From the NCBI RefSeq assembly GCF_026013365.1, contig NZ_JAPDOE010000004.1, positions 62,001 to 126,000 of the forward strand: a stretch of DNA of 64,000 bases, in the 5' to 3' direction. The translations under genes were made by a program, and so were the position numbers. Source of the stretch: Paenibacillus sp. LS1 (lineage in GTDB: Bacteria; Bacillota; Bacilli; Paenibacillales; Paenibacillaceae). Below are positions 23,980 through 34,667 of this stretch, piece after piece. Numbering within the stretch: position 1 is the first letter of the stretch; each line of letters begins with the position of its first letter. Under the pieces are notes generated by a model that was not told the DNA's origin, made no database searches, and worked only from the letters and a program-made list of their open reading frames with translations.

Positions 23980-26979
23980 TTGAACATGAAGGGGAGCTGG
24001 TGGAGACGAGTCGCTATGATTGCGTTATCGGCAGGACTACTGGCAGGCAGTTTATCAATGGGTACAGGACTTCGTAAGGCGGATGCGGCCGCCGGAAACC
24101 AGAACTATGCTGAAGCACTGCAAAAGGCCATCTATTTCTATGAGGCGCAGCGTTCGGGTCCATTACCAGCGAATAATCGGGTTGAATGGCGTGGCAATTC
24201 GGGCATGCAGGATGGAGCTGATGTAGGCTTTGATCTAACCGGGGGATGGTATGATGCCGGAGATCATGTGAAATTCGGATTACCGATGGCGTATTCTGCT
24301 ACGATGCTAGCCTGGTCCGTCGTGGAATATCGCGAAGGATATGAGCAGGCAGGGCAACTGGAGGAGATTAAGGATAATATCAAGTGGGCCACTGACTATT
24401 TTATGAAAGCGCATACGAAACCGAATGAATTATGGGGACAAGTCGGAGCGGGGAATACGGATCACGCCTGGTGGGGACCTGCTGAAGTGATGCAGATGAA
24501 CCGACCTGCCTTTAAGATTGATGCTTCCTGTCCGGGTAGTGACTTGGCGGGAGAAACTGCGGCATCACTGGCAGCTGCATCGATTGTATTTGCCGATGAT
24601 GATCCTGTGTATGCTGCGAAGTTGCTTCAACATGCAAAGGAGTTGTATCACTTTGCAGATACTTACCGTGGGAAATACTCCGATTGTATTACCGATGCAC
24701 AATCGTTCTATAACTCGTGGTCCGGATATTATGATGAGCTGGCATGGGGTGGGGCATGGCTTTATTTAGCGACTAATGATAGCGCTTACTTGTCCAAAGC
24801 GATTGCGGCAACCAATCAGTGGTCATCTAGTGGAGGTGCTGCCAATTGGCCATATACCTGGACACAAGGCTGGGACAACAAAAACTACGGTGCCCAGATT
24901 TTGCTGGCCCGTATTACGTCCAGTCTGAACATGCCGGAAGCAACGAGATTTATTCAGTCGACTGAACGCAATCTGGATTACTGGACAGTTGGAGTTAATG
25001 GGACACGAGTCAAGTATACGCCAGGAGGTCTTGCCTGGTTGGATCAGTGGGGCTCACTCCGATATGCAGCCAATGCCTCCTTTATTTCTTTTGTATACTC
25101 CGATTGGGTCAGTGATCCTGTGAAGAAATCCAGATATCAGGATTTCGCCGTCTCACAAATGAACTACATTCTGGGAGATAATCCACGTCAGAGCAGTTAT
25201 GTGGTCGGGTACGGACAAAATGCACCCCAGCATCCGCATCACCGGACCGCTCACGGTTCTTGGTTGAACAATGAGGATGTCCCGGCGAATCACCGCCATA
25301 TTCTGTATGGTGCCATGGTCGGTGGCCCGGATGCATCGGACGGGTATACCGATGATATTGGGGATTATGTGAGCAATGAGGTGGCAACGGACTATAACGC
25401 GGGATTCACTGGTGCGCTGGCCAAAATGAATCTGCTGTTTGGTCAGAATCATCAGCCCCTTTCGAACTTCCCTGCACCTGAGGTGAAGGGTGATGAGTTC
25501 TTTGTAGAGGCTGCTGTCAAATCATCCGGTTCCAATTATACGGAAATCAGGGCACAGCTTAATAATCGGTCTGCTTGGCCTGCCCGTATGGGAGATCAAC
25601 TGTCCTTTAAGTATTTCCTTGATCTGAGCGAGGTGTATGCTGCCGGACGTACTGTATCGGACGTGCAAGTGACGACCTCCTACACGGAGGGGGCGACGGT
25701 ATCCCAACCGGTTGTAGTCAATGCAGCCCAGCATATCTATGCCATTACAGCGAACTTCGGTAATACGAAGATCTATCCCGGTGGGGAAGGGAACTATCGT
25801 AAAGAAGTGCAATTCCGCATTACAGGCCCACAAGGGGCATGGAATGCAAGCAATGATCATTCGTTCCAGACGTTGACTACTGGCAATCCTGTGAAGAGCG
25901 TATACCTTCCAGTCTATGATGCAGGGGTGAAGGTGTATGGACAGGAGCCAGGCATTACACCAATCACGGTTCCAGGCGCACCTGCTGGCGTGCAGGCTGT
26001 GGCGGGCAGCAATCAGGTTAGCTTGACCTGGGCCGCTGCACCTGGGGCCGAATCATACACGGTGAAGCGTTCCGAGGTGAGTGGAGGACCGTATACATCT
26101 GTCGTGACGGGTGTTAATGGATTGACCTATACGAACACGGGACTGACGAATGGGAAGGCTTGTTATTATGTGGTAACCGCTGCGAATACAGCAGGGGAAT
26201 CTTCGAATTCTATACAGGTGTCGGCTACACCGCAAGCAGCAACGACTTTGCCGGGAGCGCTGACTTTAAGTGGGACAGCTGGCAATGCGCAGTCGAGCCT
26301 GACCTGGACAGCAGCCTCGGGCGCTACTAGTTATAAGGTGCAACGTTCGGTAGCAGGCGGGGCATATGCAGATGTGGCAACTGGATTGTCCGTGCTGACT
26401 TACACCGATACGACAGCCGTGAATGGCACCACGTACAATTACCGGATTGTAGCCATGAATGCGAACGGACAGACGCTGTCCAATGTTCTGGCACTGACGC
26501 CTTCTGCACCTCCGGTGACGACGGGTACGCTCGAAGTGCAGTACCGCAGCGGAGGGTCTGGCAATTCGAGCAATGCGGTAACCCCGCAGTTCAACGTGAA
26601 GAATACCGGAACACAGGCGATTGATCTCAGTACCGTGAAGATCCGATATTATTTCACCAAGGATGGTACGGAGAATATGACCTTCTGGTGTGATTATGCC
26701 CAGATGGGCACGGCCAATATCGAAGGGACGTTTGTCACAGTAAATCCAGCGAAGGGTACAGCAGACACCTATCTGGAGATTAGCTTCAAGTCCGGAGCGG
26801 GCAGTTTGGCCGCTGGAGCAGAGACCGGCGTGATCCAGGCACGCTTTTCCAAAAATAATTGGAGCAATTTCGATCAAAGTAATGACTATTCCTTTGACGC
26901 CACCAAGACGGCTTTTACTGCTTGGAACAAGGTAACCGGGTATCAGGGTAGCACCAAAGTATGGGGCTTGGAGCCGTAA
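23980..26979 (+). CDS. Multimodular GH9 cellulase (GH9-CBM3c-FN3-FN3-CBM3)
   Basis: A secreted 999-aa inverting endo/processive endoglucanase. After a signal peptide (about 1-37) the GH9 barrel (about 40-490) shows GWYDAGDHVKF with the base Asp92/Asp95 pair, HPHHRTAHGSW, and the acid Glu467 in SNEVATDYNAGF. A fused CBM3c-type module (about 500-655) normally feeds the cellulose chain to the GH9 site and confers processivity. Two FN3 modules (about 663-752 and 757-844) and a C-terminal CBM3 (about 847-999) for crystalline cellulose follow. The TTG at 23980 is 8 nt after GGAG; an ATG two codons later is 14 nt away. It pairs with the GH48 gene downstream, the same logic as the CelZ/CelY pair of Clostridium stercorarium. 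Confidence 0.95.
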   Translation: MNMKGSWWRRVAMIALSAGLLAGSLSMGTGLRKADAAAGNQNYAEALQKAIYFYEAQRSGPLPANNRVEWRGNSGMQDGADVGFDLTGGWYDAGDHVKFGLPMAYSATMLAWSVVEYREGYEQAGQLEEIKDNIKWATDYFMKAHTKPNELWGQVGAGNTDHAWWGPAEVMQMNRPAFKIDASCPGSDLAGETAASLAAASIVFADDDPVYAAKLLQHAKELYHFADTYRGKYSDCITDAQSFYNSWSGYYDELAWGGAWLYLATNDSAYLSKAIAATNQWSSSGGAANWPYTWTQGWDNKNYGAQILLARITSSLNMPEATRFIQSTERNLDYWTVGVNGTRVKYTPGGLAWLDQWGSLRYAANASFISFVYSDWVSDPVKKSRYQDFAVSQMNYILGDNPRQSSYVVGYGQNAPQHPHHRTAHGSWLNNEDVPANHRHILYGAMVGGPDASDGYTDDIGDYVSNEVATDYNAGFTGALAKMNLLFGQNHQPLSNFPAPEVKGDEFFVEAAVKSSGSNYTEIRAQLNNRSAWPARMGDQLSFKYFLDLSEVYAAGRTVSDVQVTTSYTEGATVSQPVVVNAAQHIYAITANFGNTKIYPGGEGNYRKEVQFRITGPQGAWNASNDHSFQTLTTGNPVKSVYLPVYDAGVKVYGQEPGITPITVPGAPAGVQAVAGSNQVSLTWAAAPGAESYTVKRSEVSGGPYTSVVTGVNGLTYTNTGLTNGKACYYVVTAANTAGESSNSIQVSATPQAATTLPGALTLSGTAGNAQSSLTWTAASGATSYKVQRSVAGGAYADVATGLSVLTYTDTTAVNGTTYNYRIVAMNANGQTLSNVLALTPSAPPVTTGTLEVQYRSGGSGNSSNAVTPQFNVKNTGTQAIDLSTVKIRYYFTKDGTENMTFWCDYAQMGTANIEGTFVTVNPAKGTADTYLEISFKSGAGSLAAGAETGVIQARFSKNNWSNFDQSNDYSFDATKTAFTAWNKVTGYQGSTKVWGLEP

Positions 26980-27039
26980 CTGGCGTACAATCAGAAGCCG
27001 AAGAACAGCATGGGCAGACCAACAGCGTTTATAGAGGTT

Positions 27040-27205
27040 GTTCAAAAAGTCCGCTTTTGATTACGAAGGATGCCTAGTGGCATCATCAGCATCGAATATG
27101 GCATTCAGCTGAAATGTCCGTTGCTCACGTAGTTTTCCTACGCTCCGCTACTCCATTTCTAGCTTCATCCCATCTTCTCGGTACTGAAAACCGCTCTTTT
27201 TGAAC
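27040..27205. mobile_element. MITE-like element with 19-bp terminal inverted repeats
   Basis: The left end (GTTCAAAAAGTCCGCTTTT, 27040-27058) and the complement of the right end (27187-27205) match at 16 of 19 positions. The 166-bp interior has no coding frame but contains hairpins: GATGCC/GGCATC, a TTCAGCTGAA palindrome and CGTAG/CTACG. This is the form of a non-autonomous intergenic repeat. It fills most of the gap between the two cellulase genes and ends 46 nt before the GH48 start. No target duplication was established. Confidence 0.7.
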
Positions 27206-27250
27206 ACGCACTTATATACAATTTCCACTATTCCAGGGAGGTATATATTC

Positions 27251-30200
27251 ATGTTGAAATCAGCTGCGAAAAAAAGTTTAACAGCCATGCTGGCGGGAAC
27301 CGTCATGTTGACCGGATACACCGGACTCTGGGCAGGGCCACAAACGGCACATGCCGCAGATCAGGCCATCGAGATTCAGTCAGACAGCATTAATGAAGCC
27401 CGGTTTTTGCAATTGTATGATCAGTTGAAAGATCCGGCGAACGGATATTTTTCTCCAGAGGGCATCCCGTATCACTCCATTGAAACGCTGCTCAGCGAGG
27501 CACCGGATTATGGGCACATGACGACATCAGAGGCGTACAGTTACTGGCTATGGCTAGAGACGATGTACGGTCACTATACGGGAGATTGGTCCAAACTGGA
27601 AGCCGCATGGGACAGCATGGAAAAATACATTATTCCGGTTAATGAAGGCGATGGCAAGGAAGAGCAGCCTACCATGAGTTCTTACAATCCGAATAGCCCT
27701 GCCACGTATGCAGCGGAAAAACCATTCCCGGATCAATATCCGTCGGCTATTAATGGACAATATGCAGCAGGGAAGGACCCGTTAGATGCGGAGTTTAAGG
27801 CCGCCTATGGTAACAATCAGACCTACTTAATGCACTGGTTGCTGGATGTGGATAACTGGTACGGATATGGAAACCTGTTGAATCCATCCCATACGGCTGC
27901 CTATGTGAATACGTTCCAGCGTGGAGAGCAGGAGTCCGTGTGGGAAGCCATTCCGCATCCGTCTCAGGATAATAAAACATTTGGTAAGCCGAACGAGGGC
28001 TTCATGAGCCTGTTTACGAAAGAAACGCAGGCACCATCAGCGCAGTGGCGTTATACAAATGCAACCGATGCCGATGCACGTGCAGTACAGGTGTTGTACT
28101 GGGCGAAGGAGATGGGATACACCAATACGGCGTATCTGGATAAGGCCAAGAAGATGGGTGACTATTTGCGCTATGGTATGCACGACAAGTACTTCCAGAA
28201 GATTGGCAGTGCGAAGAATGGTACACCAACCCCGGGTACAGGCAAGGATTCCAACATGTATCTCATGGCCTGGTATACGTCATGGGGCGGTGGTTTGGGT
28301 CAAGGTGGGGATTGGGCTTGGCGGATTGGTGCGAGTCATACGCATCAGGCCTATCAGAATCCGGTCGCGGCATATGCCTTGTCTGATCCGGCAGGTGGCT
28401 TGATTCCCAAATCAGCTACAGCCAAGGCAGACTGGAATGCGTCTTTGAAGCGTCAGTTGGAGTTCTACACATGGTTGCAATCCCATGAAGGAGCGATCGG
28501 CGGAGGTGCAACGAACAGTCTGGACGGTTCATACAAGGCCTATCCGGCGGGCGTAAGTACATTCTATGACATGGCTTATCAGGAGGCACCAGTATATCGT
28601 GACCCGGATTCCAACACTTGGTTTGGATTCCAGGCATGGTCGCTGGAGCGGGTAGCTGAGATGTATTATATTCTTGCCGAGAGCGGGGATCTGAGTTCCG
28701 AGAACTTCCAGATGGCCAAAAAAGTCATTACCAAGTGGATCGACTGGTCCAAGGATTATGTATTTGTGGATGAGCGTCCAGTGACGGATGCCCAAGGGTA
28801 CTATCTGAACGCAGCAGGCGGGCGGATTCTTGGTGGTCTGAATGCCCAGGTAGCGACAACTCCAGCCCCAGGAGAGTTCTGGATTCCAGGCAGTCAGGAG
28901 TGGCAAGGTCAACCGGATAAATGGAATGGCTTCAGTTCCTTTACGGAAAATCCGAACTTCCGTGTGGTCACCAAAGATCCTGCACAGGATACAGGAGTCC
29001 TGGGAAGTTACATTAAGGCGCTGACTTTCTTTGCCGCAGGGACCCAGGCAGAGAATGGAACGCTCAGTGCCAAAGGTCAGGAAGCGAAGGATCTGGCTGA
29101 GACACTGCTGGATACGGCGTGGGATTACAATGATGGCGTGGGCATTGTAACGGAAGAAGTGCGTAAAGACTACTTCCGCTTCTTCGCAAAAGAGATCTAC
29201 ATTCCTGCGAACTGGTCAGGAACGTTCGGTCAGGGCAATACGATTCCTGGTACAGCAGGTGTACCTTCCGATCCGGCAAAAGGCGGCAACGGTGTATACA
29301 TTGGATACTCCGATCTGCGTCCAGCGATCAAGCAAGATCCGGCATGGGCTTACCTGGATAATCTGTACAAAACGTCGTATAATCCGACAACGAAAACATG
29401 GGAGAATGGTGCACCGACCTTTACGTATCACCGTTTCTGGTCACAGGTGGATATGGCTACAGCGTACGGCGAGTATGATCGTCTTCTCGGAGATTCCGAC
29501 AGTCCGGAAGTGGAAGTACCCGCTGCTCCTGCTGGCGTAACAGCAACTGGAGGAAGCGAACAAGTGGTTCTGAATTGGAACGCAGCTGCTGGTGCAGCCA
29601 CGTATACCGTGAAACGTGCAGAAGTGAACGGTGGTCCTTATACGCCTGTAGCGACAGGGGTCACAGGATCGACATTCACAGACACAGGCTTGACCAACGG
29701 CACAACGTATTATTATGTCGTTACTGCGGTGAATGCCGTAGGTGAGTCTGCACCATCGACACAGGTATCTGCAACACCGCTCGCAGGTATCGTTGTGCCA
29801 GGCGTATTTACCCTCACGGGAACAGCTGGTAATGCTCAGGCGGTACTGACATGGACAGCATCGACGGGAGCAGCAAGTTATAAGGTACAACGTTCGGTAG
29901 GCAGTGGAGCATATGCGGATCTGGCAACAGGTTTGACCGCACTGACGTATACCGATGCTACGGCGGTGAATGGTACGGCTTATAATTACAGAGTCGTTGC
30001 CATCAATACGAGTGGTCAGACGAATTCGAATGTAGTGGTGTTGACACCATTGGCACCTCCAGTTACAACGGGAACACTCGAAGTACAATACCGTAATGGT
30101 GGCTCAGGAACTTCGGGCAATGCGATTACACCACAGTTTAACGTGAAGAATACAGGTACAACGGCTGTGGATTTGAGCAAAGTGAAGGTCCGGTATTATT

Positions 30201-30526
30201 TCACGAAGGACAGTGCCGCTGATCTGAGTTTCTGGTGTGATTATGCACAGATTGGCAGCGGTAACGTGGAAGGACATTTTGTTTCCGTAGATCCGGCCAA
30301 GGGCACGGCAGATACGTATCTGGAGATTGGATTCAAACCGGGTGCGGGCAGCTTGGCTGCGGGAGCCGAGACCGGAATCATCCAGGGACGTTTTTCAAAA
30401 AATAACTGGACGAATTTTGATCAAACCAATGATTATTCTTTTGATTCTACCAAAACAGCCTTCAGTGCCTGGACGAAAGTGACTGCTTATCAGGATGGCG
30501 CCAAAGTATGGGGAATTGAACCTTAA
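27251..30526 (+). CDS. GH48 cellobiohydrolase with FN3-FN3-CBM3 tail
   Basis: A secreted 1091-aa processive cellulase acting from reducing ends, the partner expected with GH9. A signal peptide (about 1-35, ending AHA) precedes the GH48 catalytic domain (about 36-740). The general acid is Glu94 in HMTTSEAYSYWLWLE. Other family blocks are NQTYLMHWLLDVDNWYGYG and the WSQVDMATAYGEYDRLLGD end. Two FN3 modules (about 757-845 and 847-935) and a CBM3 (about 937-1091) follow and closely resemble those of the GH9 enzyme. The start is the ATG at 27251, 9 nt after AGGGAGG. The long frame begins inside the MITE-like element. Expression may depend partly on read-through from the GH9 gene. Confidence 0.95.
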   Translation: MLKSAAKKSLTAMLAGTVMLTGYTGLWAGPQTAHAADQAIEIQSDSINEARFLQLYDQLKDPANGYFSPEGIPYHSIETLLSEAPDYGHMTTSEAYSYWLWLETMYGHYTGDWSKLEAAWDSMEKYIIPVNEGDGKEEQPTMSSYNPNSPATYAAEKPFPDQYPSAINGQYAAGKDPLDAEFKAAYGNNQTYLMHWLLDVDNWYGYGNLLNPSHTAAYVNTFQRGEQESVWEAIPHPSQDNKTFGKPNEGFMSLFTKETQAPSAQWRYTNATDADARAVQVLYWAKEMGYTNTAYLDKAKKMGDYLRYGMHDKYFQKIGSAKNGTPTPGTGKDSNMYLMAWYTSWGGGLGQGGDWAWRIGASHTHQAYQNPVAAYALSDPAGGLIPKSATAKADWNASLKRQLEFYTWLQSHEGAIGGGATNSLDGSYKAYPAGVSTFYDMAYQEAPVYRDPDSNTWFGFQAWSLERVAEMYYILAESGDLSSENFQMAKKVITKWIDWSKDYVFVDERPVTDAQGYYLNAAGGRILGGLNAQVATTPAPGEFWIPGSQEWQGQPDKWNGFSSFTENPNFRVVTKDPAQDTGVLGSYIKALTFFAAGTQAENGTLSAKGQEAKDLAETLLDTAWDYNDGVGIVTEEVRKDYFRFFAKEIYIPANWSGTFGQGNTIPGTAGVPSDPAKGGNGVYIGYSDLRPAIKQDPAWAYLDNLYKTSYNPTTKTWENGAPTFTYHRFWSQVDMATAYGEYDRLLGDSDSPEVEVPAAPAGVTATGGSEQVVLNWNAAAGAATYTVKRAEVNGGPYTPVATGVTGSTFTDTGLTNGTTYYYVVTAVNAVGESAPSTQVSATPLAGIVVPGVFTLTGTAGNAQAVLTWTASTGAASYKVQRSVGSGAYADLATGLTALTYTDATAVNGTAYNYRVVAINTSGQTNSNVVVLTPLAPPVTTGTLEVQYRNGGSGTSGNAITPQFNVKNTGTTAVDLSKVKVRYYFTKDSAADLSFWCDYAQIGSGNVEGHFVSVDPAKGTADTYLEIGFKPGAGSLAAGAETGIIQGRFSKNNWTNFDQTNDYSFDSTKTAFSAWTKVTAYQDGAKVWGIEP

Positions 30527-30573
30527 ACGAGCTATTAGACCAGCTGTAGGGTAATGATACGAACGATACAGGT

Positions 30574-30605
30574 TAAGCCGGGGAGAAATCCCTGGCTTTT
30601 TCTTG
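30574..30605 (+). terminator. Intrinsic terminator after the cellulase pair
   Basis: AAGCC-GGGGA pairs across GAAA with TCCCTGGCTT and ends in TTTTTC. Confidence 0.75.
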
Positions 30606-30952
30606 TTAATCGGTAAATGAACCATAGTAATGTTTACCATATTTGCGATTATAAACATTAAAACCTAGTTCTTATGACGCATGTCCTGGATGAGAATCGA
30701 CCTAGCTCGTATACCGCAGAAAAATGAAGCATATCAAATAGTTACAATAATTTAACCTTTGAAAAAGAAGGGATCAGCAGTGTTTTTTACCAGCCGATGA
30801 AGAACAGAGCCTGATGCTTAGTGCTCAAGTGTGCCTATATCAATACAGGACTTTCGACTGATGAACGTTATGGATAGCCCGTTTACAATGGGGCAAGCCC
30901 GGGAGAAGCAAGCCAGGTTAAAATTCTGTAACATCAGGGGGAACTCGACATC
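30606..30952. other. Gene-free leader region upstream of the NlpC/P60 gene
   Basis: About 350 nt without a credible ORF. NlpC/P60 genes in Firmicutes are often led by c-di-AMP (ydaO) riboswitches, so I looked for the conserved GAGCGGGGGA and GGGTGAAT segments and did not find them. Some local pairing is possible (GATCAG near 30771 with CTGAT near 30811), but I make no call. Confidence 0.4.
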
Positions 30953-31747
30953 ATGAACTGGAAGAAAACCATTATTACGGCAAGTGTCACAGCAACGATG
31001 CTGATGGGAAGTCTGACGACAGGAGCACTAACGGCACAGGTATCGGCAGCTGCTGTTGACAATTCACAAGTAAAAGTAATCTGGGGCGTAAACTTACGCA
31101 CATCACCTACTTCTTCTGCGAAGATTGTTCGCATGGTTGCTAAAGGGGAAACGGTAACGGTGCTTCAGCAATCCGGTTCGGATTGGTACAAGATTAAGGA
31201 TTCTGCTAACCGGACAGGCTACATATCTTCTTCATCCAAATACACACAAGCTATTAGTGGCAGCACGAGCGGATCGGGTTCGAATAGTGGTACATCGGAA
31301 ACCGGCAATGCGTCTGTGGAAAAAGTCATTGCGGCGGGAATGAAATATTGGGGTACACCATATGAATTCGGAGCGAGTCGTAACAGTACAGCTACTTTTG
31401 ACTGTTCCAGCTTTGTGCGTCAGGCTTTCATCGATGCACTGGGCATCAAACTTCCAGCGGATTCCCGCAAACAGGGAGCCTATGTGAAAGCAAAAGGTTC
31501 GGTTCAGACCAACTGGAAAAACCTGAAACGTGGAGACCTGATGTATTTCATGTCTTATAAAGGCAGTTCTGCATCATCGTATTCGGGCGTGAATAAATCC
31601 ACTGCAACCATTACGCACACAGGGATTTATCTGGGCGATGGAAAAGTATTACACACATATTCCAACGCTGGCGGTGGTGTAACAACTAGTGATATCTCCG
31701 GCAAACATTGGGAGTATCGCTTCCTGTTCGGTGGTAGTGCACTGTAG
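30953..31747 (+). CDS. SH3b-NlpC/P60 peptidoglycan endopeptidase
   Basis: A secreted 264-aa cysteine peptidase that probably cuts D-gamma-Glu/diamino-acid bonds in stem peptides. Signal peptide (about 1-34, ending AAA), bacterial SH3 domain (about 40-100: VNLRTSPTSSAKIVRMVAKGETVTVL), a Ser/Gly-rich linker, then NlpC/P60 (about 125-264). The catalytic Cys is in TFDCSSFVRQAF and the His in ITHTGIYLGDGKVLH. A G/A-rich ribosome binding site (AGGGGG) lies about 12 nt upstream. It is a single-gene unit with its own terminator. Confidence 0.92.
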   Translation: MNWKKTIITASVTATMLMGSLTTGALTAQVSAAAVDNSQVKVIWGVNLRTSPTSSAKIVRMVAKGETVTVLQQSGSDWYKIKDSANRTGYISSSSKYTQAISGSTSGSGSNSGTSETGNASVEKVIAAGMKYWGTPYEFGASRNSTATFDCSSFVRQAFIDALGIKLPADSRKQGAYVKAKGSVQTNWKNLKRGDLMYFMSYKGSSASSYSGVNKSTATITHTGIYLGDGKVLHTYSNAGGGVTTSDISGKHWEYRFLFGGSAL

Positions 31748-31817
31748 GTTAGAACAAGGATCTTCTTAGATATTCCGCGGATGTTCTGCGATTTTCTGCA
31801 CATGTTCATATGAATAC

Positions 31818-31865
31818 AAAACACCTTCCATTCTGCCTTTGACAGGCGAGTGGAAGGTGTTTTTG
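31818..31865. terminator. Terminator between convergent genes
   Basis: AAACACCTTCCA at about 31818 pairs with TGGAAGGTGT at 31851-31860 and is followed by TTTTT. Confidence 0.8.
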
Positions 31866-31888
31866 TGATATTTATTATTCTGATCAAC

Positions 31889-32797
31889 TCAATCCTGATA
31901 GTACAGTCGGAACAGGATATCCTGGTTGTAGTTACCGAATCCCTCACCATACAAGGTCAGACCGCCCACATGCTGGGCATCTTCCTCCACCGAAAGACGC
32001 AAGGTCCATTGGTTGCGTTCCACCGGAATATCCGCAAGTGTGATCTCGGATAAGTGTTGTCCATCGATAAACGTACCTTCATTCGTAATTCGCAGAACCT
32101 TGAGCATGCCGTATTGATTGACACTGTCACTCCACCATTCCGGGGTGAACATGCCGCGCCCGTTGCCTGAATCTCCAGGGCTTGTCCATTCCCCCAATCG
32201 GATGCCATTAAGCATGAATGTAATATCCGAGGGCCAATTCGGATTTACCGAAGGGGCTTCTGATCCAATCTCCAGGGACAATTCAATGGCATTGATCTGT
32301 TGTCCGGATAAGATATAGTTTGGAATTTTGTACTCCACGAATCCGCGACCAAACCATAGAATATGGGCGTGCATTCGCTCGGGATCGAGAAAATAGCGAG
32401 GGTCATCGTACTGTCCAATGACCTGAGTAGATGTAGCCAATCCACATGTGGGATAGATGTCAAAATGAGTGTAGTGCCCCACTGGTACAGAAACCTCATG
32501 AAGCTTTCGTGCTGTCCCGGTTTCCTGAGGCATCGAGATGCCAATCCAGTCTACAGCAAGACTATTCATTTTATGTGTGCCGCCATCTTTGCGTATCATT
32601 TTGGACTGAATAATGCCCACATCCTGAAGTTTGCGGACATGCATGGTTACTATAGCACTACTCAAACCGAGTGAAGCAGCGAGGTCTTTCACATTCATAG
32701 GTGTCTCTGCAACAAGGCGGATGATCTGTAGACGGACTTCACTGGCAAGTGCTTCATATAGGGGGAGCCATTCGGCATCGGTATTTGCTCTTATCAC
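31889..32797 (-). CDS. ArsR-like winged-helix regulator with large C-terminal beta-rich domain (copy 1)
   Basis: The N-terminal 85 residues form a winged helix (YEALASEVRLQIIRLVAE, DLAASLGLSSAIVTMHVRKLQ). The remaining 215 residues do not match a regulator domain I can name. They contain PTCGLAT, DDPRYF, IGSEAP, a WPSDI/LNGI/LGEWTSPGD block, PEWW, NQYGMLK and IDG, an aromatic-rich pattern suggesting a jelly-roll ligand-binding module. The gene is divergent from the GH51 arabinofuranosidase 179 nt away. A paralogue at 59905-60822 is divergent from an arabinanase, so both probably control arabinan genes and sense a derived sugar. The start is a GTG, 8 nt after GGAGGAA. Confidence 0.75.
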   Translation of the reverse strand: MIRANTDAEWLPLYEALASEVRLQIIRLVAETPMNVKDLAASLGLSSAIVTMHVRKLQDVGIIQSKMIRKDGGTHKMNSLAVDWIGISMPQETGTARKLHEVSVPVGHYTHFDIYPTCGLATSTQVIGQYDDPRYFLDPERMHAHILWFGRGFVEYKIPNYILSGQQINAIELSLEIGSEAPSVNPNWPSDITFMLNGIRLGEWTSPGDSGNGRGMFTPEWWSDSVNQYGMLKVLRITNEGTFIDGQHLSEITLADIPVERNQWTLRLSVEEDAQHVGGLTLYGEGFGNYNQDILFRLYYQD

Positions 32798-32915
32798 AAG
32801 TGTTCCTCCAATTTCGTGTATAGAATTAAGTTAAACATAAATTCAGTAAAAAGAATAACATTTTGCAAAATTCCTGTTGAAATTAAGGCTATAATCGATT
32901 TTAATATAAATATGA

Positions 32916-34481
<1,566 letters not shown>

Positions 34482-34573
34482 GGGATTAGCATAAAGGGAT
34501 GGGACATGTGGGAGCGCAATGGCAGGAATGATGCCCGAAAGGGATGTTGCCGCTCAACGTGTTCCTTGAATTC

Positions 34574-34614
34574 AAAAAAAGCTGGGTGCGCGTTCGTCGC
34601 ATCCAGCTTTTTTT
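34574..34614. terminator. Bidirectional terminator
   Basis: AAAAAAAGCTGG-TGCG pairs with CGCA-CCAGCTTTTTTT. Runs of A and T on both sides serve the GH51 and metallo-hydrolase genes. Confidence 0.85.
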
Positions 34615-34667
34615 CGTTGTATTTTATAGGAAAAGTAAATCATCAGAGGTGCGTACGCGCTTCCGCT

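Noticed and set aside
26266..27045. 259-codon antisense frame across the GH9 tail
   Set aside because: Cys/Arg/Ile-rich shadow frame, mirrored by a similar one opposite the GH48 tail because the tails are homologous.
27200..27250. N-terminal extension of the GH48 protein from a TTG
   Set aside because: It starts inside the MITE-like right end, lacks a ribosome binding site and would bury the signal peptide. The ATG at 27251 has AGGGAGG at 9 nt.
30606..30952. c-di-AMP (ydaO-type) riboswitch before the NlpC/P60 gene
   Set aside because: Expected by gene class, but the conserved segments of that riboswitch are not present in the leader.
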